Position numbers and translations under genes: made by a program. The notes beneath the pieces were generated by a model. That model was given only the letters and a program-made list of their open reading frames with translations. It made no database searches and was not told where the DNA came from. Below are positions 7,044 through 15,924 of a DNA stretch of 64,000 nt, piece by piece. Source of the stretch: Rhizobium phaseoli (GTDB lineage Bacteria > Pseudomonadota > Alphaproteobacteria > Rhizobiales > Rhizobiaceae). The stretch spans positions 124,001-188,000 of the forward strand of contig NZ_WUFT01000003.1 of assembly GCF_010668805.1 (NCBI RefSeq). The letters are read 5' to 3'. Position 1 is the first letter of the stretch; every line of letters starts with the position of its first letter.

Positions 7044-8909
7044 TTAAAGCGCCGGGGCGGGCATGACGGCAGCACCCGTGGCGGCGCTGGCGCCGGTAAG
7101 GGTTACTTGCTGCTGTTGCTGCTGCGGTTCCTCGGATTTTGCCGGCAGCGCCTGCAGATGCAGCACGCGCGGCTTCAATGCCTCGAGATAGGCCTCGGAG
7201 CGGCCAATATAGATCATGCCGCTTTCGGGCATGGATGTGAGCAGTCCGGCCATCGTTTCCTGCCATTCCGGCTCCATGCCTTCCAACACTTCGTCGAAGA
7301 TGATCCAGCGCGGGCGCACAAGAAGCAGGCGGGCAAAGCCGATCGCCTTCTGTTCATCGCTGTCGAGCAGCTTGTCCCAACGGGCGCGGGTATCGAGCCT
7401 TGCGATCAGCGAATGCAGGCCGGCTCTGTCGAGGGCCGTCTCGACAGCGGCTTGCTCGTAGGCTTCAGGACTTGCGGGAAAGGCCAGCGCCTCGCGCAGC
7501 GTGCCGCCGGGAACATAAGCGATCTGCGGGACGAACAGCATGTCGTCGATCGGCGGCAGGCCCATCGTGCCGCTGCCGCACGGCCAGAGGCCGGCCATCG
7601 CCTGGAAGAGTAGCTTGCGGTTGACGCTGTGATCGCCGTTGATCATGATTTTTTCGCCGGATTTGATCACGACATCGGTTTCACGCAGGCGGAAACCGCC
7701 GCATTCGTCGATCTCTTCACCGATCTTGGCAATGATCACCACATCCTTCAACGTCAGTGTGTCGGGCGCGGTGTTTTCATAGGCGATGCCGTCCTTCAGG
7801 GCGAATTCCTCTTCCATGTCGAGCAGCGCCTGGCGGAAATCGGTGACGCGCATCAGTGTCGCGCGCCATTCGGCGATCGGACCGAAATTGGCGACATACC
7901 AGCGCAGCGCCGTATTGACCTGATTGAAGGCGCCGACCGACATCATCAGCTGACCAAGCGTGAGGCCGCCGGAGAAATAGGCGGGTGCGGCGACGATGAT
8001 CGGAATGACGATCACCAGCCAGCCGTAGCCGGCCGAAACCCAGGTGAGGTTGGTATTGGCCATGGCGAGGCGCCTGACGACCCTCAGCACCGAACTGAGA
8101 TCGGCGTTGATGCGCCGGCGCTCATTCTCCTCGCCGCGGGCGACGGTGATCGCCGGCATGTTCTCGTTGGCATGCATCAGCGTGAAGCGAAGCTCGGCCT
8201 CCTTCGAGAAGCGGTCGGCATTCAGCTTGACCAGTTTGCGGCCGACGACCTGGCTCAGCACCGAGGCGGAAGCGGCGTAGAAAATCGCCGCCCAGACCAT
8301 GTAGCCGGGAATGGAGAAGCTGTGGCCGCTGATATGGAAGATGAAGCCGCTGGAAAGCTCCCAGAGCACGCCGATGAAGCTTACCAGAAGAATGGTCGAC
8401 TGCAGCAGGCCGAGAACGAGCCCTGTCGTGCTTTCGGCGAGGTTGCGGGAATCCTCGTGCAGGCGCTGGTCCGGATTGACGCCGATCAGGCCGCTGGAAG
8501 CAAGCCGCAGCGCCCGCTTGCGCTTCAGCCACTGATCGACGAGGTCGCGCGACAGGCCCTCGCGCATATAGAGCGCGGTCATCTGATTCAACCATGCCTG
8601 CAACACGTTGAGCAGCAGCAGCGCGCCGGCGATCATCGCGAAGATTTCGAGCTGGTGGAAGAATTCACCGAGATCGCGGCGCTCCAGCGAGTCATAGAAC
8701 GGAGCATTCCACTGATTGAGGATGACCTGGCCGTAGGACGTCAACAGGATGACAAGGATCAGCACGGTTGCCAGAAACAGCACCTTGCCACGCACTTGCG
8801 AATTCCAGAATGCGGAGAACATCACCCCGAGGCGATTCGTCAGGCTGAGATCATACCCTACCCTATCGTGCCTTCGGATGCCCGGCCTCCCCTCGATCTT
8901 ATCTGCCAT
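7044..8909 (-). CDS. ABC exporter of the SbmA/BacA-like, fused-ATPase (YddA/ABCD) type with degenerate ATPase motifs
   Basis: A 621-residue protein. About residues 1-340 form the membrane domain, with family motifs such as YGQVILNQWNAPFYDSLERRD near residue 65 and NPDQRLHEDSRNLAEST. About 380-580 correspond to the nucleotide-binding domain. That domain is eroded: the Walker A site reads INGDHSVNRK instead of GxxGxGKS, the signature reads LDSDEQKAIGFARLL instead of LSxGEQQR, and Walker B is IIFDEVLEGME. The NPDQR region and overall length match inner-membrane transporters of peptides or lipids. A Q-rich/Ala-rich tail ends the protein. It lies alone, divergent from metA. Transport may be proton-driven, as for SbmA/BacA, rather than ATP-driven. 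Confidence 0.8.
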   Translation of the reverse strand: MADKIEGRPGIRRHDRVGYDLSLTNRLGVMFSAFWNSQVRGKVLFLATVLILVILLTSYGQVILNQWNAPFYDSLERRDLGEFFHQLEIFAMIAGALLLLNVLQAWLNQMTALYMREGLSRDLVDQWLKRKRALRLASSGLIGVNPDQRLHEDSRNLAESTTGLVLGLLQSTILLVSFIGVLWELSSGFIFHISGHSFSIPGYMVWAAIFYAASASVLSQVVGRKLVKLNADRFSKEAELRFTLMHANENMPAITVARGEENERRRINADLSSVLRVVRRLAMANTNLTWVSAGYGWLVIVIPIIVAAPAYFSGGLTLGQLMMSVGAFNQVNTALRWYVANFGPIAEWRATLMRVTDFRQALLDMEEEFALKDGIAYENTAPDTLTLKDVVIIAKIGEEIDECGGFRLRETDVVIKSGEKIMINGDHSVNRKLLFQAMAGLWPCGSGTMGLPPIDDMLFVPQIAYVPGGTLREALAFPASPEAYEQAAVETALDRAGLHSLIARLDTRARWDKLLDSDEQKAIGFARLLLVRPRWIIFDEVLEGMEPEWQETMAGLLTSMPESGMIYIGRSEAYLEALKPRVLHLQALPAKSEEPQQQQQQVTLTGASAATGAAVMPAPAL

Positions 8910-9070
8910 TACGCTTTTCCAACATCGCCCATGCTTACCATTATTAACATGGTGGCGTTACCGGTCTATCAACAGATTCTATCAGTCATTAAACTGTGAT
9001 GATGCTTGCATGGATCGCTCCTGCGTGCATTCGGCAGTTGATTCGCGGTCCGACTGGGTCTAATTAAAGC

Positions 9071-9125
9071 TCCGTGGTGATTTGGCCGGCCGGCTTGCAG
9101 CCACGTTAAAAAAGTCGCTAAAGGG
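9071..9125 (+). promoter_or_regulatory. SAM-II riboswitch upstream of metA
   Basis: The sequence closely follows the SAM-II consensus: stem P1 is CGTGG (9073-9077) with CCACG (9101-9105), the loop has the invariant TGATTTGG and GGCTTGCAG, and the 3' part is GTCGCTAAAGG (9114-9124), which forms the pseudoknot. SAM-II elements in alphaproteobacteria sense S-adenosylmethionine and lower expression of methionine genes such as metA and metX. Its 3' end is shared with an alternative hairpin (9116-9145). Confidence 0.92.
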
Positions 9126-9145
9126 CCGCGTGCGGACCGGTAGCG
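9116..9145 (+). promoter_or_regulatory. Candidate antiterminator hairpin of the metA leader
   Basis: CGCTA (9116-9120) pairs with TAGCG (9141-9145), GG (9123-9124) with CC (9137-9138), and CCG (9126-9128) with CGG (9133-9135). This fold uses the SAM-II pseudoknot strand and also bases of the terminator stem, so it can exist only when SAM is not bound. Inferred from base pairing alone. Confidence 0.6.
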
Positions 9146-9176
9146 ATTTTTTTCGCCGCCGGTTTTTTTGTTTTTT
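9136..9176 (+). terminator. Intrinsic terminator in the metA leader
   Basis: ACCGG (9136-9140) pairs with CCGGT (9159-9163) and GCGA (9143-9146) with TCGC (9153-9156), followed by two T runs (9163-9169, 9171-9176). It ends 15 nt before the metA start. It overlaps the candidate antiterminator, so SAM binding should favour it and shut off metA. Confidence 0.75.
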
Positions 9177-9191
9177 GATCGAGTGACCGCA

Positions 9192-10115
9192 ATGCCCATC
9201 AAGATCCCCGATACGCTGCCCGCCTTCGAAACCCTGGTTCAAGAGGGTGTGCGGGTGATGACCGAGACGTTGGCGATCCGTCAGGATATCCGACCGCTGC
9301 AGATCGGGCTGCTCAACCTTATGCCGAACAAGATCAAGACCGAGCTGCAGATGGCCCGACTCGTCGGCGCCTCGCCACTGCAGGTCGAGCTGTCGCTGAT
9401 CCGCATCGGCGGCCACAAGGCGAAGAACACGTCCGAAGATCATCTGCTCGCCTTCTACCAGACCTGGGAGGAAGTGAAGCACCGCAAGTTCGACGGCTTC
9501 ATCATCACCGGGGCGCCGATCGAGCTTTTGCCCTATGAAGACGTCACCTATTGGCCTGAGATGCAGCAGATTCTCGACTGGACGGAAACGAACGTGCATT
9601 CGACGATGAACGTCTGCTGGGGCGCGATGGCGGCGATCTATCACTTCCACGGTGTTCCGAAATACGAGCTGAAAGAGAAAGCCTTCGGCATCTACCGCCA
9701 CCGGAACCTGAAGCCGTCCTCCATCTATCTCAACGGCTTTTCCGACAATTTCGAGGTGCCGGTGTCGCGTTGGACCGAGGTGCGCCGCGCCGATATCGAG
9801 CCATCCGAAAGCCTGGAGATCCTGATGGAATCAGGCGAGATGGGTGTCTGCCTCGTGCACGAGAAGAGGGGGCGGCGGCTCTACATGTTCAATCATGTCG
9901 AATATGATTCCACCTCGCTTTCCGACGAGTATTTCCGCGACGTCAACGCCGGTGTGCCGATCAAGATGCCGCACAACTACTTTCCGCATAATGATCCGGC
10001 GCTGACGCCGCAAAACCGCTGGCGCAGCCATGCGCATCTCCTGTTCGGCAACTGGATCAACGAGATCTACCAGACGACGCCCTTTGATGTGGAGGAGATC
10101 GGCGCGGACCTCTGA
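9192..10115 (+). CDS. metA: Homoserine O-acyltransferase (MetA family)
   Basis: Activates the hydroxyl of homoserine by acylation, the first dedicated step of methionine synthesis. The 307-residue protein has the MetA hallmarks: [15 protein letters not shown] start, [34 protein letters not shown], a central [15 protein letters not shown] with the nucleophile Cys in CWGA, and YFPHNDP near the C-terminus. MetA proteins use succinyl- or acetyl-CoA; the position after the catalytic region that decides this cannot be settled here. The start at 9192 is the family-standard MPIKIP; an in-frame upstream ATG lies in the terminator U tract. It is controlled by the SAM-II riboswitch and terminator in its leader. 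Confidence 0.93.
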   Translation: MPIKIPDTLPAFETLVQEGVRVMTETLAIRQDIRPLQIGLLNLMPNKIKTELQMARLVGASPLQVELSLIRIGGHKAKNTSEDHLLAFYQTWEEVKHRKFDGFIITGAPIELLPYEDVTYWPEMQQILDWTETNVHSTMNVCWGAMAAIYHFHGVPKYELKEKAFGIYRHRNLKPSSIYLNGFSDNFEVPVSRWTEVRRADIEPSESLEILMESGEMGVCLVHEKRGRRLYMFNHVEYDSTSLSDEYFRDVNAGVPIKMPHNYFPHNDPALTPQNRWRSHAHLLFGNWINEIYQTTPFDVEEIGADL

Positions 10116-10209
10116 AGCGTCGCCGCCTTGGCCGATGCCGGGGCGTTTCTTCTGACCCGACCGGTTGCGGTTTGGAGCAAATGCGGGCAGGTTCCGCTCC
10201 TGAACCTAA

Positions 10210-10240
10210 AGCGTTGCGGGTCTTTGTGACGCACAACGCT
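10210..10240. repeat. Inverted repeat upstream of galM
   Basis: AGCGTTG (10210-10216) and CAACGCT (10234-10240) flank a spacer containing GACGCA. It may be a short repetitive element, an operator, or part of the galM promoter region. The evidence does not separate these. Confidence 0.35.
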
Positions 10241-10272
10241 GTAAAACTTTGAATTAGAATGGACGGTCGATC

Positions 10273-11295
10273 ATGTCGGATAAGTTGGAGCGGGAAGTTT
10301 TCGGGCAGACGAAGGCAGGCGAGACCGTCTATCGCGTCGAGATCAAGGGCGGCGGGCTGACGGCCAAGATCATCACCTGGGGCGCGGTCATCCAGGATCT
10401 GCGCCTTCAGGGACATGAGGCCCCGCTGCAGCTCGGTTTCGAGGATTTCGACAGCTACCCGCTCTATTCGGCCTATTTCGGCGCGACGCCCGGCCGCTGC
10501 GCCAACCGTGTCGGCGGCGGCGCCTTCACGCTCGACGGCAAGGACTACCAGCTCGAGCTGAACGAAAATGGCGTCACCCATCTGCATGGCGGCAGCGACA
10601 ATATCGCCAAACGCAACTGGACGATCGTCGAGCATGATGTCGACCGGGTGGTGCTGAAGATCGTCGATCCCGATGGCCGCGCCGGCTATCCCGGCAATTG
10701 CACCATCCAGGCAACCTTCCGGGTGCATGGCAACGGCGAACTGTCGGTGACCTATGAATCGACCAGCGACCAGCCGACACTCGCCAATGTCTGCCAGCAC
10801 GCCTATTTCAATCTCGACGGCCGTGAAGACGCGCTTGGCCATGACATCATGATCGCTGCCGACCACTATTTGCCGACCGACGAGAAACAGGTGCCGACCG
10901 GCGAGATCCGTTCCGTCGAGGGTACGGAATTCGATTTCCGCGAGATGGCGCCGATGAAGCGTTTCGTCGGCAGCGAACAGGCCTTGTACGACCATAATTT
11001 CTGCCTGTCCGGCGAGCGCACCGCCAAGCGCAGCGTTGCGCTTGTCCGCAGCCTGTATTCCGGTGTGTCGCTGGAGGTGCGCAGCACCGAGCCGGGCGTG
11101 CAATTCTATGCCGGCTTCAAGCTCGATACCGGCGCTCCTGGCATCGGCGGGCGCAAATACGGCCCGTTTGCCGGCTTCTGCCTGGAGACGCAGGTCTGGC
11201 CGGATTCCGTCAATCACCAAGGTTTCCCGAATGCGGTGCTGCGCCCCGGCGAAGTGCTGCGCCAGGAGACGGACTATATCTTCACCAAGAGCTGA
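10273..11295 (+). CDS. galM: Aldose 1-epimerase (galactose mutarotase)
   Basis: Interconverts the alpha and beta anomers of galactose, glucose and similar aldoses. The 340-residue protein shows the GalM pattern: GGGLTAKIITWGAVIQDLRL, ATPGRCANRVGGGAFTLDG with the conserved N-R, GVTHLHGG with the substrate His, NVCQHAYFNLDG with the catalytic His, LPTDEKQVPTGEI, and FCLETQVWPDSVNHQGFPN with the catalytic base Glu. All key residues are present and the length is normal. A terminator follows, and it stands as a single-gene unit between metA and the amino-sugar operon. Confidence 0.93.
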   Translation: MSDKLEREVFGQTKAGETVYRVEIKGGGLTAKIITWGAVIQDLRLQGHEAPLQLGFEDFDSYPLYSAYFGATPGRCANRVGGGAFTLDGKDYQLELNENGVTHLHGGSDNIAKRNWTIVEHDVDRVVLKIVDPDGRAGYPGNCTIQATFRVHGNGELSVTYESTSDQPTLANVCQHAYFNLDGREDALGHDIMIAADHYLPTDEKQVPTGEIRSVEGTEFDFREMAPMKRFVGSEQALYDHNFCLSGERTAKRSVALVRSLYSGVSLEVRSTEPGVQFYAGFKLDTGAPGIGGRKYGPFAGFCLETQVWPDSVNHQGFPNAVLRPGEVLRQETDYIFTKS

Positions 11296-11353
11296 CGTCC
11301 TTTCCAGGCGCGCGGCGCTGTGAACGCAAGGTGTCAAATTTTGCCGCTATGAG

Positions 11354-11380
11354 CCTCTCCGGTCCCCGGGGAGGTTTTTT
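11354..11380 (+). terminator. Intrinsic terminator after galM
   Basis: CCTCTCC (11354-11360) pairs with GGGGAGG (11368-11374, one G-T wobble) around a 7-nt loop and is followed by six T. It lies about 60 bp past galM and separates it from the GntR operon. Confidence 0.8.
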
Positions 11381-11411
11381 CATGGCCGCGTGCGATTCCG
11401 GCTTGTGGATT

Positions 11412-11451
11412 GGTTCTATATAGGTTCTATTGCTTATCTATGGATAGAACC
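11412..11451 (+). promoter_or_regulatory. Repeated GGTTCTAT boxes at the GntR gene start
   Basis: GGTTCTAT occurs twice as a direct repeat (11412-11419, 11423-11430) and once inverted as ATAGAACC (11444-11451), the last inside codons 2-4 of the regulator. The overlap of the first two makes CTATATAG. The AT-centred TA/AC content fits a GntR/HutC-type operator. I infer autoregulation and control of the downstream amino-sugar genes. No Shine-Dalgarno is visible before the ATG, so the mRNA may be leaderless. Confidence 0.5.
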
Positions 11452-12213
11452 AGTCTGATAGCGGAGCTGAACAACCGCGGCCTGCGTGACGAGGCGTTGA
11501 CCGGCCCGCTCTACAAGCGGCTGGCGCAGGCGCTGACCGGTCTTATTCAGGAAGGCCTGCTGAAGCCTGGCACGGCGCTGCCGGGGGAGCGCGACCTTGC
11601 CGAGGCCTTGAAGCTCGGCCGCGTCACCGTGCGCACCGCCTATCGCGATCTGATGGCGTCGGGCGCACTGGAATCGCGACACGGAAGCGGTACCTTCGTA
11701 TCGAGCAGGGTGGAGCGCATGGAACAGTCGCTCTGGCGGCTTTCCTCCTTCTCCGCCGACATGCGTTCGCGTGGGCGTCTGCCGGCCGCGCGGATCTTGT
11801 CGCGGGCGGTCAATACGCCGTCGCCGGAGGAATCCTTCCTGCTCGGCCTTGGCGGCGACGAGCCGGTGCTGAGGCTTGACCGGCTGCGTCTCGCCGACGG
11901 CCTGCCGCTTGCGATCGAACGCGCCGTGGTGCCGATCAAATTCTTAGGCGGCGATCCCGGCGGTGAGGGATCGCTCTATGATGCGCTGACGGCCAACGGT
12001 CACAAGCCCGTGCGGGCGCTGCAGCGGCTGACCGCGGTTACGCTCGATCCGTCCTCCGCGGCGATCCTGAACGTTAAATCAGGCGCGCCGGCGCTATTGA
12101 TCGAACGCGTCTCGCGCCTGGAAGACCAGCGCGTCGTCGAATACACCCGCTCGCACTATCGCGGCGATGCCTATGATTTCGTTGCCGAATTGAGAATCGG
12201 AGATGACCTATGA
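11440..12213 (+). CDS. GntR/HutC-family regulator of amino-sugar genes
   Basis: A 257-residue protein. The N-terminal winged helix contains GTALPGERDLAEALKLGRVTV and RTAYRDLMASGALESRHGSGTFV, the standard GntR DNA-binding domain. The C-terminal part ends in SRLEDQRVVEYTRSHYRGDAYDFV, the end of a UTRA effector domain that typically binds a phosphorylated sugar. I chose ATG 11440, because the further upstream start would run through the repeated operator boxes. It overlaps the next gene by ATGA and leads an operon of two SIS proteins and nagA, so its ligand is probably an amino-sugar phosphate such as GlcNAc-6-P or GlcN-6-P. Confidence 0.85.
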   Translation: MDRTSLIAELNNRGLRDEALTGPLYKRLAQALTGLIQEGLLKPGTALPGERDLAEALKLGRVTVRTAYRDLMASGALESRHGSGTFVSSRVERMEQSLWRLSSFSADMRSRGRLPAARILSRAVNTPSPEESFLLGLGGDEPVLRLDRLRLADGLPLAIERAVVPIKFLGGDPGGEGSLYDALTANGHKPVRALQRLTAVTLDPSSAAILNVKSGAPALLIERVSRLEDQRVVEYTRSHYRGDAYDFVAELRIGDDL

Positions 12214-13241
12214 GTGAGAACCAGTCGTTGATGCTGCAGGAAGCCGGCCAATCCCCAGAGGTGGTGGCCACGCTTCTTGAAAAGGAAAAGCCGGCCCTTG
12301 CCGAGATCGCCCGGCTGTTTTCGTCCTCCCGCCCGAGCGTGGTGACGACGGCGGCGCGTGGCTCCTCGGACCATGCCGCCACCTTCTTCAAATACCTCTT
12401 CGAGATCACCTGCGGCGTCCCGGTCGCCTCGGTCGGCCCGTCGATCGCTTCGGTCTACGGTGCCGCGCTGCATCTGAAGGGGGGCGTGCATTTCACCGTC
12501 TCGCAGTCGGGTGCAAGCCCCGATATCGTCGCATTGCAGGATGCGGCCAAAAGGGGCGGGGCGACGACGATTGCCGTTGTCAACGTCACCGACAGTCCGC
12601 TTGCGAAGCAAGCCGATATCGTTCTCGGGCTTAATGCCGGCGCGGAAAAGAGCGTCGCGGCGACCAAATCCTTTATCGCCTCGGTCGCCGCCCTTGCCGG
12701 CGTGACCGCTGCGGTCGGCGGCGCGTCCGACCTGCAGGCTGCGCTTGGCAAGCTGCCGGAGGCGCTTTCGGCAACCGCCGGAATCGACACGGCGGCAGCC
12801 GAGGAGGTGCTTTTCAATGCGACCTCGCTCTATACCGCCGGCCGCGGCCCGGCCTTCGCAATCGCGCTCGAAGCGGCCCTGAAGGCCAAGGAAACTTCCG
12901 GCCTGCATGCCGAGGCCTTCTCGCTGGCGGAGCTGATGCACGGCCCGATGCGGCTGGTGCAACCGGGCTTTCCGATCGTCGCCTTTGCGCCAGACGATGC
13001 GGCCTTCGCCAACAACGTCCAGGCGATGGAGCGCCTGCAGAAGCTCGGCGCCACCACTGTCGGTTTCTCCACGCAGCCGCTTTCCGGCGTCAATCTGCGC
13101 GTGCCGACGACGGGCAATGGCCTTATCGATCCGCTGGTATCGCTGCTCGTCTATTACCGGCTGATCGAGTCGGTGACGCGCCGCAAGGGCTTCGATCCCG
13201 ACAAGCCGGCGAACCTGCTCAAGGTGACGGAGACGGTCTGA
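12210..13241 (+). CDS. Two-SIS-domain sugar isomerase, GlmS C-domain-like (glucosamine-6-P deaminase type)
   Basis: A 343-residue protein consisting of tandem SIS phosphosugar-binding domains without the glutaminase domain of GlmS. The first domain has VVTTAARGSSDHAATFFKY and FTVSQSGASPDI; a lysine-rich AGAEKSVAATKSFIASVAAL follows. The second has YTAGRGPAFAIALEAALKAKE, then SGLHAEAFSLAELMHGPMRL. Proteins of this architecture next to nagA act as NagB-II type deaminases (GlcN-6-P to Fru-6-P plus ammonia). The neighbours (GntR regulator, nagA starting 1 nt inside this stop) support that role. A closely related AgaS-type activity is also possible. Confidence 0.78.
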   Translation: MSENQSLMLQEAGQSPEVVATLLEKEKPALAEIARLFSSSRPSVVTTAARGSSDHAATFFKYLFEITCGVPVASVGPSIASVYGAALHLKGGVHFTVSQSGASPDIVALQDAAKRGGATTIAVVNVTDSPLAKQADIVLGLNAGAEKSVAATKSFIASVAALAGVTAAVGGASDLQAALGKLPEALSATAGIDTAAAEEVLFNATSLYTAGRGPAFAIALEAALKAKETSGLHAEAFSLAELMHGPMRLVQPGFPIVAFAPDDAAFANNVQAMERLQKLGATTVGFSTQPLSGVNLRVPTTGNGLIDPLVSLLVYYRLIESVTRRKGFDPDKPANLLKVTETV

Positions 13242-14392
13242 TGGTCCGCAAGATCTTCATCGGCGCTCGCATCTTCGACGGCGAGCGCTTTCATGACGAG
13301 AAAGCACTCATCGTTGCTGACGGCCGCGTCGAGGCGATCGCTGCTGGAAACGATCTGCCGGACGGCGAGACGGTGGCGCTTGCCGGCGGGGTGTTGTCGG
13401 CCGGCTTCATCGACGCGCAGGTCAATGGCGGCGCTGGGCGGATGCTGAACGACGAGCCTTCCGTCACCTCGATGGAGATCATCGCTGCTGGACACCGGCC
13501 CTATGGCACGACATCGCTCTTGCCGACGCTGATCACCGATACATCCGAGGCATCCATTGCCGCAATCGAGGCCGCCAAGGAGGCGGTGAAGGCGAATCGT
13601 GGCGTCGCCGGCCTGCATCTCGAAGGCCCGCATCTGGCGCCTGCGCGCAAGGGTGCGCATCTGGCCGAACTGATGCGGCCGGTCGAGGACCGCGACGTCA
13701 AGGCCTTCATCCAGGCACGCGAGGCGATCGGCACGCTGCTCGTCACCATGGCTGCCGAGCAGGTGACGGTTGCCCAGGTGCGCGAACTTGCCGAAGCCGG
13801 CGTCACCATCAGTATCGGTCATTCCGATTGTTCGAGCGAGGCAGCGGAAGAACGTTTCGATGCCGGCGCGCGCGGCGTCACCCATCTCTTCAACGCCATG
13901 AGCCAGCTCGGACACCGTACCCCCGGTCTCGTCGGCGCGGCGATCGATCATCCCTCGACCTGGTGCGGCGTCATTGCCGACGGTCACCATGTCGATCCGA
14001 AGGCCTTGCGTACGGCGCTGCGCGCCAAACGCGGCGAAGGCAGACTGTTTTTCGTTACCGATGCGATGTCGCTCGTCGGGTCGGAGAAGGATTCGTTCAC
14101 GCTGAACGGGCGCGCCGTCCGGCGCGAACGAGGCGGGTTCTGCTCGAAGCTGGTACTGTCCGACGGCACGCTGGCCGGTTCCGACGTCGACATGATCTCG
14201 ACGATCCGCTACGGCGTCACCTATCTCGATCTGACGCTGGCCGAGGCTTTGCGCATGGCAACGCTCTATCCCGCGCGCTTCCTCAGACTGGGCGATCGCG
14301 GCCATCTCGCACCAGGCGCGCGTGCCGATCTCGTGCATCTCACCGATGCGCTCTCGGTCACCGCCACCTGGCTCAGCGGCGAAGCGGCCTGA
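13241..14392 (+). CDS. nagA: N-acetylglucosamine-6-phosphate deacetylase
   Basis: Removes acetate from GlcNAc-6-P, giving GlcN-6-P for the preceding SIS protein. The 383-residue amidohydrolase has [34 protein letters not shown] with the metal-binding Glu, [16 protein letters not shown] with a metal His, [26 protein letters not shown] and [12 protein letters not shown] with the catalytic Asp. All motifs fit NagA. Its ATG shares a base with the stop of the upstream gene, so translation is coupled. Together the operon converts imported or recycled acetylated amino sugars to fructose-6-P. Confidence 0.92.
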   Translation: MVRKIFIGARIFDGERFHDEKALIVADGRVEAIAAGNDLPDGETVALAGGVLSAGFIDAQVNGGAGRMLNDEPSVTSMEIIAAGHRPYGTTSLLPTLITDTSEASIAAIEAAKEAVKANRGVAGLHLEGPHLAPARKGAHLAELMRPVEDRDVKAFIQAREAIGTLLVTMAAEQVTVAQVRELAEAGVTISIGHSDCSSEAAEERFDAGARGVTHLFNAMSQLGHRTPGLVGAAIDHPSTWCGVIADGHHVDPKALRTALRAKRGEGRLFFVTDAMSLVGSEKDSFTLNGRAVRRERGGFCSKLVLSDGTLAGSDVDMISTIRYGVTYLDLTLAEALRMATLYPARFLRLGDRGHLAPGARADLVHLTDALSVTATWLSGEAA

Positions 14393-14408
14393 CTCAAGGA
14401 GACGTGGG

Positions 14409-15137
14409 ATGACTGACATCACCAATGCCTATTTCTCCAACCTGATCGGCCGGCTGGAAGAATTGAAGCAGACACTTGCCGAGCCGATGGCGCAGGCGGC
14501 CGCGGTCATCCTCGCTGCTGCCCACAGCGACAAGCGCGTCTATGTCTTCGGTACCGGCCATTCGCATATGCTGGCGGAGGAGGTGCACTATCGTGCCGGC
14601 GGGCTCGCCTTCACCGTGCCGGTGCTCGTCGGCTCGGCGATGCTGCATGAGGGCGCGGTCATCAGTTCGGTCTATGAACGCACGCAGGGCCTGGTTCGGC
14701 CGATGTTGGAGCGTTACGGCATGCAGCCGGGCGATGTCATCATCATCGCCTCCAATTCGGGCGTCAACGCCGCGCCGATCGAAGCCGCCGACTACGCGCG
14801 AGAAATCGGCGTAAAGGTGATTGCCATTACCTCGATCGCCTATTCCTCAGCGATCGCCAATGGCCGCCGGCGGCTCGCCGACGCGGCCGATGTGGTGCTC
14901 GACAACGGGCTGCCGCCGGGTGACGCTGTTCTCGACTTAGAAGGCACGGGGCTTCGGGTTGGGCCGGTCTCGACGGCGGTCGGGGTGACGGTCATCAATG
15001 CGATCTTCGCCGAGGTCGCCTCGGAGCTTTCGAAATCCGGCGATGCGCCGGTTTATCTCAGCGCCAACATGCCGGGTGCAGCCGAGATCAACCAGAAGCT
15101 TGTGCAGAAATACCGGCCGCGCAACCCGCATCTCTAA
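14409..15137 (+). CDS. SIS-domain phosphosugar-binding protein
   Basis: A 242-residue protein with one SIS domain: [20 protein letters not shown] (the phosphosugar-binding loop, here GTGHSH), then [20 protein letters not shown] and [14 protein letters not shown], matching the SIS sugar-phosphate pocket. Proteins of this single-domain kind (UPF0309-like) lie in amino-sugar operons, but their reaction is mostly unassigned. The start at 14409 follows AAGGAG by 7 nt. It is the last gene of the GntR-SIS-nagA operon and is followed by a strong bidirectional terminator. A role in MurNAc-P or GlcNAc-P metabolism is an inference from context. Confidence 0.75.
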   Translation: MTDITNAYFSNLIGRLEELKQTLAEPMAQAAAVILAAAHSDKRVYVFGTGHSHMLAEEVHYRAGGLAFTVPVLVGSAMLHEGAVISSVYERTQGLVRPMLERYGMQPGDVIIIASNSGVNAAPIEAADYAREIGVKVIAITSIAYSSAIANGRRRLADAADVVLDNGLPPGDAVLDLEGTGLRVGPVSTAVGVTVINAIFAEVASELSKSGDAPVYLSANMPGAAEINQKLVQKYRPRNPHL

Positions 15138-15160
15138 TCAGCAATGTTGGCGGCGAACAC

Positions 15161-15188
15161 AAAAAAGGCCGGTCGGAACCGGCCTTTT
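15161..15188. terminator. Bidirectional terminator between the amino-sugar operon and efp
   Basis: GGCCGGT (15167-15173) pairs perfectly with ACCGGCC (15178-15184). It is flanked by six A on the left and four T on the right, so it can end both the plus-strand operon and the convergent efp transcript. Confidence 0.88.
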
Positions 15189-15207
15189 GCATGGAATGAA
15201 CCAGGAA

Positions 15208-15777
15208 TCAGTCCTTGGCGCGTTCGACGTAGGAATTGTCTTCCGTCGCGATGACGACACGGGTGCCGGCATTGATGTGCGGCGGCACCATGGCGCGCAC
15301 GCCGTTCGACAGGATGGCCGGCTTGTAGGAGGACGATGCCGTCTGGCCCTTGACGACCGGTTCCGTCTCGGTGATCTCGAGCGTGACGTGGCGCGGCAGC
15401 TCGAGTGCCAGCGGCAGGCCTTCATAGATCGAGAGGATGCAGGACATGCCTTCCTGCAGATAGACCTTCTGATCGCCCATGGTTTCGACATCAACTACGA
15501 CCTGATCGTAGTTGCTCGGGTTCATGAAGTGGAAGCCTTCGCCGTCTTGATAGAGATACTGGAAGGACACGTCCTCGACGAAGGCGCGCTCGACCTGTTC
15601 GGTGGTGCGCCAACGCTCGGAAACCTTCACGCCGTCAACGATGCGGCGCATGTCGACCTGGGTGACCGGCGTGCCCTTGCCCGGGTGAAAGTTCTGGGCG
15701 GTGAGAACGACGTAGAGCTTGCCGTCGACATCGAGAACGTTGCCCTTGCGGACCGAAGAGGCGATGACCTTGACCAT
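15208..15777 (-). CDS. efp: Translation elongation factor P
   Basis: EF-P rescues ribosomes stalled at polyproline stretches. The 189-residue protein has the three-domain layout and the N-terminal loop [20 protein letters not shown]; the lysine in PGKGT is the residue that EpmA/EpmB modify. C-terminal motifs include [20 protein letters not shown] and [20 protein letters not shown]. The genes for the modifying enzymes epmA and epmB start just upstream on the other strand, so substrate and modifiers are divergently arranged around a shared 147-bp promoter region. Length and key lysine are normal. Confidence 0.95.
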   Translation of the reverse strand: MVKVIASSVRKGNVLDVDGKLYVVLTAQNFHPGKGTPVTQVDMRRIVDGVKVSERWRTTEQVERAFVEDVSFQYLYQDGEGFHFMNPSNYDQVVVDVETMGDQKVYLQEGMSCILSIYEGLPLALELPRHVTLEITETEPVVKGQTASSSYKPAILSNGVRAMVPPHINAGTRVVIATEDNSYVERAKD

Positions 15778-15924
15778 AAGACTTCCTTGTAACTCGGCTT
15801 TCGGCGTCGTAGATGACTGTCGAGACGCCTCGAAGACGCAAATATTTTTCTTTGGGGCGCAACTAACCTAAAATCCGGGAAATAGCCATCCCCATACCGG
15901 CTTCTCCGGCGAAGAAAGCTTGGA

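Noticed and set aside
7629..8999. A 456-codon open frame on the plus strand across the ABC exporter gene
   Set aside because: Antisense shadow; the minus-strand exporter has clear SbmA/BacA-like motifs.
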